From: Lineus longissimus | Taxonomy: Eukaryota; Nemertea; Pilidiophora; Heteronemertea; Lineidae | Reading direction: 5' to 3' | Length of the DNA: 64,000 nt | Assembly: GCF_910592395.1 (NCBI RefSeq) | Contig: NC_088309.1 | Span: 21,020,599 to 21,084,598 of the forward strand | Shown here: positions 47,310 to 59,300 of the stretch, in pieces | Layout of the letters: each line of letters opens with the position of its first letter | How positions within the stretch are numbered: position 1 is the stretch's first letter | The notes under the pieces: generated by a model | The model's database searches: none | The model's input: the letters and a program-made list of their open reading frames with translations, nothing else | Told to the model about the DNA's origin: nothing | Program-made: the position numbers and the translations under genes

Positions 47310-50300
47310 ATGGATCCCAACCTTCCTTCTGATGTCACCGCCGATGCTGCATGCGACACCGGCTCCTTCGCACTACGTAGATGGGCTACGTACTACGAAA
47401 GCGTTGGATCTTCCTCAGAGAATGATAGTGGCATTCAGTCCCTCGGAAAGGGAGTTCAGGACCTGTATATTGATATCACCAGATTTGATAACAAGCGCCG
47501 AGGAAAGAGGGGAGGCGATACGAAGGAGACGCCAAAACGCCAATGCTATGATTCGGGTGTTGGTGATAGCCTCAAGGCAGCCGTTTCACTCGGCAGCAAG
47601 CACGGCGACGTAAGCATCGGTGCCTTTTCGAGACTTCGGGGGTAAGTCAGAAGTGCTCCGAAAATGGATAATTATAACAGACTCTCTCTATTCATTTATG
47701 CTGAGAAGTCTCATTTCGAAACATCACCAGGCCACATGACCTTGTTTCAAGGGTTTTACAATGATAAGTAGGCCGATTTGGTTTAAAACTTAGTATCATC
47801 TGTACTGCGCAGTGTTGTAAATAAATACATGTTGGCTTTCATGTTTGCTGTGACATATATTCCAGCCCATTAGCTTGTCCTAATCGTCTTAGATCATACT
47901 CGTGCAGTAGTTAAAAATTGCATAACGTTTCTGTAACTAGACATGGGTTTTCCCCAATAATTGTACCGTTCATCACCTGAGATTGGTCTTAAAATTGGCT
48001 ACGAAGTTCAAGATTTAGTGTCCTAATACGAAACAGTACATGTTTTTAATGTAATAATAGATTGCACACCGCGAATATCTACACTCGACCCAGCTCGTTT
48101 GCTCTCGGTCCCTATATAGATTAAACAAGGTACTGCGTCTAATTCAACACCTTATTAACCTATAGTATGTAATGAGTTAATTGTGGCCTGTTTGAGAAAA
48201 CTGGTAAATTTAACGCAATCCGAAAATTACTAGACTTCCTATCACATTACATGTGACTTAAAGTAACACGCAGTTTCACTTTACCTTTTATAAAGTAGCT
48301 CCCAAAATATCAACAAAGAAAACATTGGTAACATTGAAAACATAAGTAACACGCAGTTTCACTTTACCTTTTATAAAGTAGCTCCCAAAATATCAACAAA
48401 GAAAACATTGGGCATGGTGGAATAGATGAAGGATTTGAATCGATTATTAGGGAAAAAGCGGAAGAAAACGACATTGCTGTGCTTTTTGCAAGAAATGCAG
48501 AAGGTGACACGTAAGTTAATCAAATCAGATCAAGTTTCTCTCCTGTGAATCATGTGAACCCCTCCCATAAATTCTTAATTTATTATACTCATAGGCTATG
48601 TTTTGATGATTTAAAAATATTGCGCCATGGCAGCCTCTAAAAAGTATATATATCAATTTGTTTGTTCACAATCATTATCACACGATCACAACTCGGAAGA
48701 TGTCAGGTGGCCAGACATATTTATTGCATTGCATTGAGATAGTTCTTAGAGGTTAGGCCTCCAGCTATTCTTGCCATATATACATATATTAACAATATCC
48801 CTATCACCTCACAATTAACAATTGAACATACACAATGATGGCGATGGATTTTTTTAAAAATTGCAGACCACTCCACATATTCATAATCCACGAGCTCCTG
48901 AAGGCAATCGTTTGCATCATTGGCTTTGCCTGCTCACCATGCCAACTGGACATCGTCAACGACATGCAACAATCGCCACTAATCCTCGCAGCAATGACGA
49001 GACAAGCTCGGGTTGTACGGGCACTCCTTATAGCAGGCGCCGATCTGCTTCTGCCCGACCGCCACGGCAATTCGGCGTTACACATCGCCTCAAGAAACGG
49101 AGACCTACAAACATTAGAAGCGCTGGCGAAACCTGTCAGCCTAAGGGAAGCCCAAGATGGGAAATATGTTCAAAAGACAAGAAAGATTGAGCAAGAAGTG
49201 AAAGCGAAAAATTACGATGGTATGATTGGATTTTTGGTGTAGTGACACCATATTCCGACAGGGAAGAGGGGTGCCTACATAACAAAAGCTACTCGTGTTT
49301 TTAGCTTAACCGGTAATAGATGGGTCTCTTGCTTCCCCCGGTACTGGGAGGTCTCATTCGAAAGACGTAGCAATTGGAAGCGAAGTGTACTTTCCCTAGG
49401 TACCAAGCCTTATTGGATATCAAAAACACGATGTCACCATTGAGGCCATGTAGTTCTTGATCTGCTGTCACATTTTATAGCGTGTCTTTCTGGTGCAATC
49501 CACGTATAACTTAAGCTCATCAATGCTATTTTGAACATTCGTATAGGGTACTCACCAATCCACCTCGCAACGTTAGAAGGTCATCTTGACATTTTGACAC
49601 ATCTTGTTGAAATTGGAGCAGACGTCGATGAAATGGTATGTTCTAAACAATCTGATCAGCTATAACGATAGCGAAGTTTCCACGATAAAGAAAAAAATGG
49701 CAACAGTTTTTGTCCCAAATTGTGGTAGCGCTAACCATAACGTCTTTGCCATTCTAACGAATTTGTAATGTCATTTAGTCGGTCACATTGTGAAAAATGA
49801 TTTCTTTTACAGGAAGGAAAGGCTGGGCTTCGTCCAATACATTTGGCAGTGGCAAATGAAGACAGGGAAACTATCAAACATTTAGTTGAAGAATGCTTGG
49901 TTGACATCGATGCCACAACCTTCTACGGACTTTCTCCCATAGAGCTTGCAAATGAGAGAGGGCTCTATGACGTAGTTGTCTACCTGGCCAACTTTGGCGC
50001 CTATAGAACTGTCATCGAGGTTCCAGAATTCACGGACCTAGATGAACAGTCTGACGAAGAAATAGAGGTACGAAATATCGGCACCATGCAGTAAATTTTT
50101 GCGTTTGGCGTGCGAACTTTTGACAATAAGACGCCGAAAAATCTCCGACTTTGAAATTCGAGTTACGTTGTATTTTTAAAAAAAAAATATTTCTCGATTG
50201 ATGTAAGGCACTGTGGCACCCTACATTTTTAGGGTGAAAAGTGTGATGCTGGGAATACAGAAGAGTCTGCACGAAGGGTGCCAAATCTTTCAAAAGGCGA

Positions 50301-50479
50301 GTCGCATGGCAGGAGGCACAACGGCGATAAAATTGTATTGTACGCCAAAAACTATGGTTTATGTATTCCGATATATTGCCATAAGTGACATGTTTATTAT
50401 CAATTCAAGCAAATCCTCTTCGTTTCAGAGTGAGTTTGCTGACCTGCAGATAAACGGCCAATCGGTCTTTAAGATTTGA
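47310..50479 (+). CDS. Inhibitor of NF-kB (IkB / cactus), six exons
   Basis: Exons are 47310-47641, 48382-48510, 48867-49219, 49547-49635, 49813-50067 and 50429-50479. Phases 2,2,1,0,0 match and give 402 aa. The N-terminus has the IKK/beta-TrCP degron DSGIQS (39-44) and a second DSG motif, DSGVGDS (81-87). Six ankyrin repeats follow from about residue 151: GDTPLHIFIIHE, QQSPLILAAMTRQ, GNSALHIASRNGDLQ, YSPIHLATLEGHLD, LRPIHLAVANEDRE and LSPIELANERGLYD. The C-terminus is acidic (DLDEQSDEEIESEF), like the PEST tail of IkB-alpha. The protein should hold Rel/NF-kB dimers in the cytoplasm until phosphorylated and degraded. A kB site upstream suggests feedback control. The exon-2 start is the least certain junction, because its acceptor region is duplicated (48261-48411). 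A poly(A) signal is at 50669-50674. Confidence 0.9.
48261..48411. repeat. 68-bp perfect direct repeat over the IkB exon-2 acceptor
   Basis: 48261-48328 and 48344-48411 are identical over 68 bp with a 15-bp spacer. The unit includes the acceptor AAAGTAG and the first codons of exon 2. The upstream copy is followed at once by a GTAACA donor-like site. Confidence 0.9.
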
Positions 50480-50668
50480 AGCGAAGCTGAATTTTCAAGA
50501 AGGCTCCATATGTACATGTATATCGTAGATCCACACTCAATATATTCACACCCCCAATATCAGTCAACATGGAGAGAATTATACTTGTTGCGGACGGAAA
50601 CAAATTCGTGCTTCTACAGCATATACTTAGTATTTAAAGTTGATTGTCACACACACTTTAAGTCCATT

Positions 50669-50674
50669 AATAAA
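50669..50674 (+). terminator. Poly(A) signal of the IkB gene
   Basis: AATAAA 190 nt after the stop codon. Confidence 0.6.
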
Positions 50675-50692
50675 AAACAAATATTCGTAATC

Positions 50693-50860
50693 TGGTAGTT
50701 CCTTTTGCATCAACGGTGAAATTAGTGAAAATGGTAGTGAAATTAACTATTAAATAGTTGTTCTACAGTGTAGCTAAAAAGTAGTAAAAACCAGGAGACT
50801 GGTTAAGAATTACTACATGTATATCGATAGTTCACATGATCGGTGCAAAAGGAACTACCA
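50693..50860. mobile_element. MITE with 17-bp perfect terminal inverted repeats
   Basis: Ends are TGGTAGTTCCTTTTGCA and its exact inverse; length 168 bp. The interior has AACTATTAAATAGTT. It lies about 20 bp after the IkB poly(A) signal. Confidence 0.8.
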
Positions 50861-51458
50861 TAGTGGTGAAAATTACAACATTGTATAAAAAAGCTATTTT
50901 GGCTAATGTCTGCTTCAAGGATCATGGATTCTGATATAAAATAACAATTTTATGAATGATAAGCCACTTCTATCTGAGTAATAGGCCTTAACAGCGATTG
51001 CGTGAGTTGCATTACAATACATTTATACAATATGATATCTAGCTAGACATGGTCTTGGAAAAGCTTATTACACAAAGCATACGATGTCAAGTCATGATCC
51101 GGATGTTTGCTAGGCCATGCACTATGCACAGGTCCTTGAATCAAGTGTCCGGCAGTAATTATGGGTTGAACGTAAAATGTTAACGTAGAAGAGTGGGAGC
51201 AAGAAATCGACAGAGGTCTTCAGAGAGACGGTAAGGGGTTAAAAAGGTCTTGGGTACATGTACAACAGGGAGCAAGAAATCCCAATACGTCTCAAAGAGA
51301 CTCTTCTATGCACTGGACGTCTGTTGAGACTTCTCTTTCATCTACATTATTCCTTCATGGACAGTTTACAATGTCTTTACCGCCTTGATTCGGTGCCCTT
51401 TATGGGAGTCGTGCAACATAATGCAACCGCAGATATGCCAAGAGCAGAACATTATAAT
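50861..51458. other. Intergenic region, nothing recognised
   Basis: No gene, repeat or motif stands out. Confidence 0.5.
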
Positions 51459-51547
51459 GTTATAGGAAATACATGTATGGCATGGGGACATGGGGAACAA
51501 GTACATTGTATACTTCTTCCCCATGCCATACATGCATTTCCTATAAC
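51459..51547. repeat. Long hairpin, 30-bp arms and 29-nt centre
   Basis: 51459-51488 and 51518-51547 are inverse with a single mismatch. The centre can pair further (CATGGGGAA with TTCCCCATG as an alternative register). The size suits a miRNA-type precursor or a small foldback element. Confidence 0.8.
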
Positions 51548-52169
51548 GGATATCTCCTATTATATGTGTGGTATCATAGAATTTCTTCAATAAATTGAGG
51601 AGAAAAAAATAGTTTTTCTCGAGCTATCGTTTGTTTGTGTTTTTCCTTGTTCACTATAATAATTGGGGCTATTCGATAGGAGTATTTCCACCATATCGCT
51701 TTCATTAAAATGATGTGAATCCATGTTCTTACATGTACATCATGCTCTACACTGTACAACAGTCTATCGTAGCGCTTTACGGTATTTTCCCAGCGTAAAC
51801 AACTTTCTCAGTTGTTTCGTTCCTTGTTCACTTATTTTGGGGCTATTCGATAGGAGTATTTCCACCATATCGCTTTCATTAAAATGATGTGAATCCATGT
51901 TCTTACATGTACATCATGCTCTACACGGAACAACAGTCTATCGTAGCGCTTTACGGTATTTTCCCAGCGTAAACAACTTTCTCAGTTGTTTCGTTCCTTG
52001 TTCACTTATTTTGGGGCTATTCGATAGGAGTATTTCCGCCATATCGCTTTCATTAAAATAATGTGAATCCATGTTCTTACATGTACATCATGCTCTACAC
52101 TGTACAACAGTCTATCGTAGCGCTTTACGGTATTTTCCCAGCGTAAACAACTTTCTCAGTTGTTTCGTT

Positions 52170-52343
52170 TAAGGAATTGAACCCGAGGCGGAGGACCTTG
52201 GTTGAGTTACCAAGACACTCGAGGGTGGAGCTAAAATACAGTCCAAACCCGAGCCGATAGGCGAGGGTTTGGACGAAATTTTAGCTCCACCCGAGAGTGT
52301 CTTGGTAACTCAACCAAGGTCCGAAGCCGAGGGTTCAATTTCT
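52170..52343. mobile_element. Foldback element with arms of about 85 bp
   Basis: The left arm starts GAATTGAACCCGAGG at 52173, and the right arm is its imperfect inverse, ending CGAGGGTTCAATTTC at 52342. The arms almost touch at about 52258, so single strands would form a near-complete hairpin. It abuts the left end of the element at 52344. Confidence 0.8.
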
Positions 52344-52795
52344 ATTCTAAAATACCTCAAACTTAAAAAGATAGGCCACGAAAATAACTTGAATATGGCA
52401 AATTCCATCCATCGCCTGCCCGGAGCGCCGGTAGCGCCGTTGTTTACATTATGTTACGGCAGCGTGCATAGGAAGTCCGCATCGGCTCGCTCAAAGTGAT
52501 GCTAAAATCCGCGCAAATGGGCTATTTGGAGCGTTTTTCTCAGCAAATATGTGTAGTGCTCATTAAAACACTTAGGGTGGTTGATGCTTCCTTGGCTGAT
52601 TTGTGTTTGAAACAGTGTTTTGAGAGCCTCAAACTTCTGAAGTGAGCTGTGTGCATGGTTTCCACATTTTAGTGCAACCCGAGGGAACTTTGGTGGAGCA
52701 TCTTGGTTGCGTGTCCAAAACACTCCACTCTCAGAACGAGGCTTATGCATTTTCCATTTAAAAGTTGACTTTACGGTACCAAGGTATTTTAGAAT
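52344..52795. mobile_element. Small inverted-repeat element, 452 bp
   Basis: Terminal inverted repeats are ATTCTAAAATACCT and AGGTATTTTAGAAT. The interior has a GC-richer part (GGAGCGCCGGTAGCGCCG) but no recognised protein. Confidence 0.65.
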
Positions 52796-53174
52796 CCTTG
52801 TTCACTTATTTTGGGGCTATTCGATAGGAGTATTTCCACCATATCGCTTTCATTAAAATGATGTGAATCCATGTTCTTACATGTACATCATGCTCTACAC
52901 TGAACAACAGTCTATCGTAGCGCTTTACGGTATTTTCCCAGCGTAAACAACTTTCTCAGTTGTTTCGTTCCTTGTTTACTATGATAATTGGGGCTATTCG
53001 ATAGGAGTATTTCCGCCATATCGCTTTCATTAAAATGATGTGAATCCATGTTCTTACATGTAGGCCTACATCATGCTCTACACTGTACAACAGTCTATCG
53101 TAGAGCTTTACGGTATTTTCCCAGCGTAATCCAGAAAGAATTCTGTGAAAACATGGAGAGCACTTTACTGCGCT

Positions 53175-53270
53175 TTACCCGGTTGAGAGGGAGTTGAACA
53201 GGCGTCCCTGGAACCCATCTGATTACAGGTCTTACGCGCTTTGCTTTGCCACCGTGCTCTCCATCTTGGC
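53175..53270 (-). repeat. Possible tRNA-derived SINE head
   Basis: On the minus strand, GGTGGCAAAGC resembles an A box and TGTTCAACTCCC resembles a B box, at tRNA-like spacing. No cloverleaf could be confirmed and there is no clear tail. Confidence 0.25.
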
Positions 53271-56068
53271 ATATTATCCTCAGAATTTTTTTTATTACCA
53301 TAGGTAAAGCCTGTTCGACTTCTAGCACCGCTGACGTGGCGTTGTTTTTTTTGTTCGAATGCTACATGAGGCTGACGAAATCTATTAAGGATTTCATCGC
53401 CTTCTCACAGCAAACAAACTGGAGGCTAACAAGATTGGCACACAACATGATCTGAATTCTAATTTGATCATGGAGACTCTGCGTCAAAATGATGTCTTGA
53501 ACCATGCTTGTCTGACAAGTGAAATTGTCGGTGTTCCGAGATAGTTACCTGAATACTTTGATACTCTACTGTTGTGTTCTCCATCTGTCGACACGATTGA
53601 AACGACGCTGGAGAACAGCGATGGTAATTTCAGTTGATGTCGATATTAGAAGATGGCTCTGTACAAAGCGATTGATTAACAAGGAGTCGTGGCGCCGACG
53701 ACGTTGACATTCTTCTGTGCAGGTCTGTGTCATGATTATATAGGAACTAGCCTTTGATTCAGAGCATCCTGCCGCGGGCGAGGTCAGCCGCCCAGCGGTC
53801 ATTAGAACTAAAAATCAATATGCGTGCACTTGTACACACTCATGTACTTGTTTTTTAGCACTGAATTTCGAGAATGTTATCTATACTTTGATTTTTTTAA
53901 ATTCTTTGGACGGGCAACATTTCATTTCAGAAGCTACATTTTGTACTTATCGATAAACAATATATTGATTGAAACACTATCGGATGCACTATAAAATATT
54001 GTTTTTAAAACATAGCTGAACACAGAGAGTAAATCGCGATGAGAGGTTCGTCTCTTCTTTATATCATCGCAGACTGCTTTATCCAACTGATTCCACCTCC
54101 ACAAAGGTCTCTCTTTCATCTCTGGGTTGATTACACATATTTAATCAGCTGCTTTGAAGTGCTTTTACATTCCTATCATTTCTTGCCTGGTCTGAATACG
54201 CTGTCATCAAAGTCATCTCTTATCTCACCAATAATGAACTTTTACATTAAGTCGGTAATTAACCGAGAGAATCTTTGAGTATACCCTGCAGAGAAATGAA
54301 ACTCGTCCATATGGCTTTGGATGAGTCGTAAAAGAAATCAAGCAATTCCGATTTCGCGCGAGGTTTCGCCCGCTCCAGGCATAGGTAACATCCAACATTT
54401 AATTGTCGCGCTAATAACTGCATGCTTTGCCAGTGGTAAAGTAGTCTTATGAGAACGGCAGCCGACAGGTCTCATAATCAACTAGAGCTGCTTTGCTAAC
54501 GATATTGTGATCAAATTGTCGTGTCTGTGAATACTAGCTGATATCTTTGCTTGGACAATTTATCGAATTGCCTCGCAACAAATCAAGCTAAACAGAGTGA
54601 CGTACACATTGGTCAGGTTCCTAGATCATTCATGTTTAGGTCAATATATACTAAATGTAATAGCCTGGGAAACTGCCATTGGTAAAGTCATGCTACAGGA
54701 ACAACCATATTTTCATTCGGAAGAAAAATATTTCGATACAAAGATACAATATTGCATTGAATGCCTAGTATTCTTTGAGGGTTGAGTTTATAATAGAAGG
54801 TCTGTGTCAAGCATTTCATTTTGTGCATTTACCAGTATTGATAAAGAGAGTTCCTTGGCCTTGTGTCACCGACTCCTTTTTTATTTAAATGTGTTTTTTC
54901 GGCCAAGAATTGTTTAAACAGTACTTGACCATTTATGGCGCAGGCGTGGTGTTAGAACTAGGAATGCATATGGTCATTATATAACACACTATGTAATTGT
55001 CTCGCATCTTGAGCCAGCCGAATATGAATAGTGTAATATCATTAGCTAGTGACAATTCCATCTGCGCTGTTGTTTCTATTAAATCAGTTCCGCGGCACTG
55101 CGCGTGACACGACATCAACATCTTCTTGACCTGATCACCTGATGTACGTCAGTCAAAACCATGACATGGTTTGCTGTCCAGAAAAGGCCAGGAGTCATAA
55201 TAATTTGTGTGAAAAATATTTAGCTTCCCTTGGAGAAATACTACCTTGAGTTCGTTGACGGAATGACACGAAGCAGAAGCTATAATGACCTTCGGTTCCG
55301 ATGTAGGAATAACGATCTTCTGTTTACCTGTCGAGGTCAGGGTCGTATTGAGCGAGGGGGAGAGGGGAGGCTCCTTTCTTCTGCAAGCTCTTATATTTGC
55401 CAGGTTTCAAATTCCATTTAAGATTCTTAGAAAGTTATGACCCCACACGACACGCTGAGCATCGTTAAGTTATTTCACCATGATGTAGAAAAGACCCGCC
55501 CGTCGTCCTGCCCGCGATAGTATCACTTACATACATAGCGATCCTTATACTAGATAAAGCATAATAGCACTGATTTTCAGTATATACCTTCATTTCTAAG
55601 TATGTTTTCAAAACTGGTCGGCGGCTATATAAACCATGCAATGTCCTCAATTGAATGCGCATCCCGTCATTCGATAGTTACCCTGACAACACCAATTATA
55701 ACAGTGATGGATTGCCCGAAGCTGTAGGAAACACCTAACCAACATCTTGTAGATCATTTCAAATACTTCGTCACGTAATCGCGAAGATTCCTGCTTAATC
55801 ACGTCCTGAATGTAGCTACTTTCCCCAAGCCATTGTACTTCATTGGTATGACAAATCAAGTCACGAATCAGATTTTTATAGCTCGAGCAATTGCATGTAG
55901 GTAAAGAAATGAAATAGAAATTTGTGGAAATTATTGAAAAAATTAGGTTAAGGTTTTGGTAGCATTCGGTTCCGCGGAACTTTTCAAAATTACTTGCCAA
56001 AAATACGTTTACGTGAACATGTATTGGAAGAATAAGCATACTGGCTATCTTACTGGCCGGTCTTACTG
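53271..56068. other. Intergenic region, no supported gene
   Basis: ORFs are short. A 151-codon minus-strand frame at 55647-56102 contains a helix-like part (SSRLRDEVFEMIYKML), but its start overlaps the transposon end at 56069 and no splice partners are seen. Confidence 0.45.
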
Positions 56069-56380
56069 CACTCCAAAAATTAAATAGTAAATCATTTACC
56101 ATTTGAAGTTGTTAACGATACGTTTACCAATAAGTAGTTAACATAACTATTTTCATAGTTAGAGTAACTACTTGAAATCCAAACAGCATGAATACTTTTT
56201 TACCATTTCAAGTAGTAAAATCAGCCGACCAATCAGAATCACTGATTTTGTGAATTAACCACTTGAAGTAGTAAGCTTCGACCAATCAGAATGCGCCCCC
56301 AGACAGCAGACGTCCAGCGTCGATCGCCGCCATTTTTAACCCGCTTCAAAAGCCAAACTTCGTTTTCGCTGATCTTTGAA

Positions 56381-59300
56381 ATGGACGTCGAGGAAACGTT
56401 GGCCTCATGGGGGATGGGAGAACTGGTTAAAGTGTTCAAGGGTAAGATATAGCTTTTGTAGATATTCTTTTTTTTATGTTTCCGACAGCACAAAAGACAT
56501 TTTTTTTGACAATTTTGTAAAGGCCTAAGGCAAAAAAGAAAACGCGCACCATTCGAAACCTGTTTTTAGTTCTCTTTTTTCTTCAGTTCTCACGACGCAT
56601 GCACAAAACATTTTTATCACCAGTTCGATAGGCCTGTAGGCTACTCTATTAATGAAGAATGCACTAAACTGGAAAAAGAAGAAGTTTGTAGGCGATGTGA
56701 TAAGTAAAAGACAACTTAAAAAGGCCCGCGAAAGTGCGCGCCCGTCAGCGCTCTTGTGATAATACGATGCGCGCCATGAAGCAAAGTGTCGCACTCTCGA
56801 TTTAAGAACAGTTTCAAACAGTTTTATTCGATTTTAGTGCTAAATTTTATATGAACATTATTGAAAATTTGTTCCGAAGTATTAGTAGAGCATTCGCGCA
56901 TTACATGCATTTAATGAGATACTCGTTAGTTTGAATATTCCCGCCGAAAAAGTTGACGCAAGTGTGAAGTATTTCCGAGAGGGTGCACTCGGATCGAGCT
57001 CAAAATCGATGGCGGAAGTCGCCGGGACTGTTGACGTTTTATACTGATCTAAAATGCGATCGATTTCGACCCCATTCTGCCAAATGTTCCTTTTCCAAAT
57101 ACTTGCGAGCAGAAATTGTTGTCTCATTATAGCAGAGTGTCAAATTCACGCATATTGCGTGAAATGTCTTGCTGAAAAATGCTTCGGACACAGACGCTTC
57201 ATTCAGAACAGATGATGATTCATTCATTCATGATTTGCATGCACTGACCCACCACCTACAGTGTATAGGCTACATGTACATATGTACATGTAGGGCCTAG
57301 CATGCTAGGCCCTACATGCAATGTACATTATAGCCCTGTTAGTGGTGAAGCCTGGCCACCATAGGCCTAAAGGCTTTGAAATGTCCACACTGAATTCAGT
57401 CGAAATCCACTGCCGAGACCAGAAGGCCTACTGGTCTGACTGGTCACTCGTCGTGAGACTGTTCATTCAATCTGGACGTTTTGATCTGGCATTCTGGATG
57501 GGTCAGTGTCTGAATTGTCTGCAGTCTTATTGATAGTTGTAAGTTTTGCAGTGCAGTTTGCCTGAGACATATGATCATCCAGGACCACCAGGTCCAGTCA
57601 GTGTTCAGTAGTGTAGCTTATTTTATTTTATGTATTTGGAAAGAGAAGTTCGTTCTGTGGATGCTTTCTTGGATCCTTCCTGTCCTCTACTAAATGTCTT
57701 TATGATTATCTACCAACTCTGTATTTTTAACTGGTTATTATCGAATGAAATGGCCGGGTCGAAATTGAGTACTCTTGTAGATTACAGTGAATAACAGTAC
57801 CTGGTACATTATCGAATTGATATATCGGATCTCAGTAGGGTCTCCCCATGATCCTTTCCTTTTGCAACACAATGCTTGCCTGCATTAACAAGAGTGGTAG
57901 GCCTAGATAGATGGAAATTCTATAATGCTTAGGGTTAGGGTTAATTCTATAATTTTGACGAAAGTAGGGAGGGGTCATAATTGGTAGTATTGATAGTATT
58001 GAAAAGTCTCACAACAGGATGTACCAAGATTAATGGCTAGCGATAGTGCGCAGCAGTGGTTGTTGAATGATTGTGGTTGATAAATCTTTTTGTTCCAAAA
58101 TTTGTTTTATTGATTCTAAATTGGCTGCTAGTGCTACAATAAAATTTGCACAGGATGTTGAAAATACTCCAAAAACTGCAAACCATTCCATTACATGTAG
58201 GCCGCTGAGAAGGGGTGGTGCTTTTGGACTACAACGTTTTTTGTGTCCATTTTGTGGGAGGTGATGGTGACCTAGGTTTTTATTCTTTTTTGGCTCACCG
58301 TAGGGGAGTCTATGTAATACCGCAGTGTCCGTCGTCCGTCGTCCGTCGTCCGTCGTCCGTCGTCGTATCCTATTTCAAAAACAGTGGCACGTTTCTTAAC
58401 CGCAAGGGCTATGAACTTGAAACTTTGTACACAGCACCCCCTAGGTCAGGTGACCTCTGACACTGAATTTCGGTCCGATCTGATTCTCAACTTGGCCACC
58501 AGGGGGCCAAATGTCGATATATAAAAAGTGTGATATCTCGCTTATTAGTGACTTGTTTTCGATGAAACTTGTATTGTAGGTACTCATAGCAAATATACAT
58601 CTTATATCGTACGGGTTTTTAATTTGACCTACTTTTCAAGTTCACAGAGGTCATATGGCGTAAATTGGCCGTTAGAGTGTAAACTATGGCACGTTTCTTA
58701 ACCACTAAAGCTATGAACTTGAAACTTAGTACATATAACCCCCTATATCACATAGCCTCTGGTCCTGAATTTCAGTTTGATCTGATTCTCAACTTTGCCA
58801 CCAGGGGGCCAAAAGTGGAAATCTAAAAAGTGTTATATCTCGCTTATAAGTGAATTATTTTCGATAAAATTTTCATGGTAGGTACTCTTAGGAAGAATAC
58901 ATCACATATCTTACGGGTTTTCAATTTGACCTACTTTTCAAGGTCACAGAGGTCATATGGCGTAAATTGGCCGTTAGAGTGTAAACTATGGCACGTTTCT
59001 TAACCACTAAAGCTATGAACTTGAAACTTGGTATATATAACCCCCTATATCACATAGCCTCTGGTGCTGAATTTCAGTTTGATCTGATTCTCAACTTTGC
59101 TACCAGGGGGCCAAAAGTGGATATCTAAAAAGTGTGATATCTCGCTTATAAGTGACTTGTTTTCGATAAAATTTTTATGGTAGGTACTCTTAGGAAGAAT
59201 ACATCACATGTCTTACGGGTTTTCAATTTGACTTACTTTTCAAGGTCACAGAGGTCATATGGCGTAAATTGGCCGTTAGAGTGTAAACTATGGCACGTTT

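Larger units (their letters stand above)
51644..53127. repeat. 174-177-bp tandem array, five copies, split by an insertion
   Basis: GGGGCTATTCGATAGG occurs at 51665, 51839, 52013, 52813 and 52990. Copies 1-3 are 174 bp apart and copies 4-5 are 177 bp apart. The unit includes ACATGTACATCATGCTCTAC and CAGTCTATCGTAGCGCTTTA. Between copies 3 and 4 lies a 626-bp insertion at 52170-52795. Confidence 0.95.

Noticed and set aside
55647-56102. 151-codon minus-strand ORF
   Set aside because: Its start runs over the transposon terminus and no homology or splice structure is visible.
57929-57943. TTAGGGTTAGGGTTA, telomere-like
   Set aside because: Only two and a half units; expected by chance and not an interstitial telomere.
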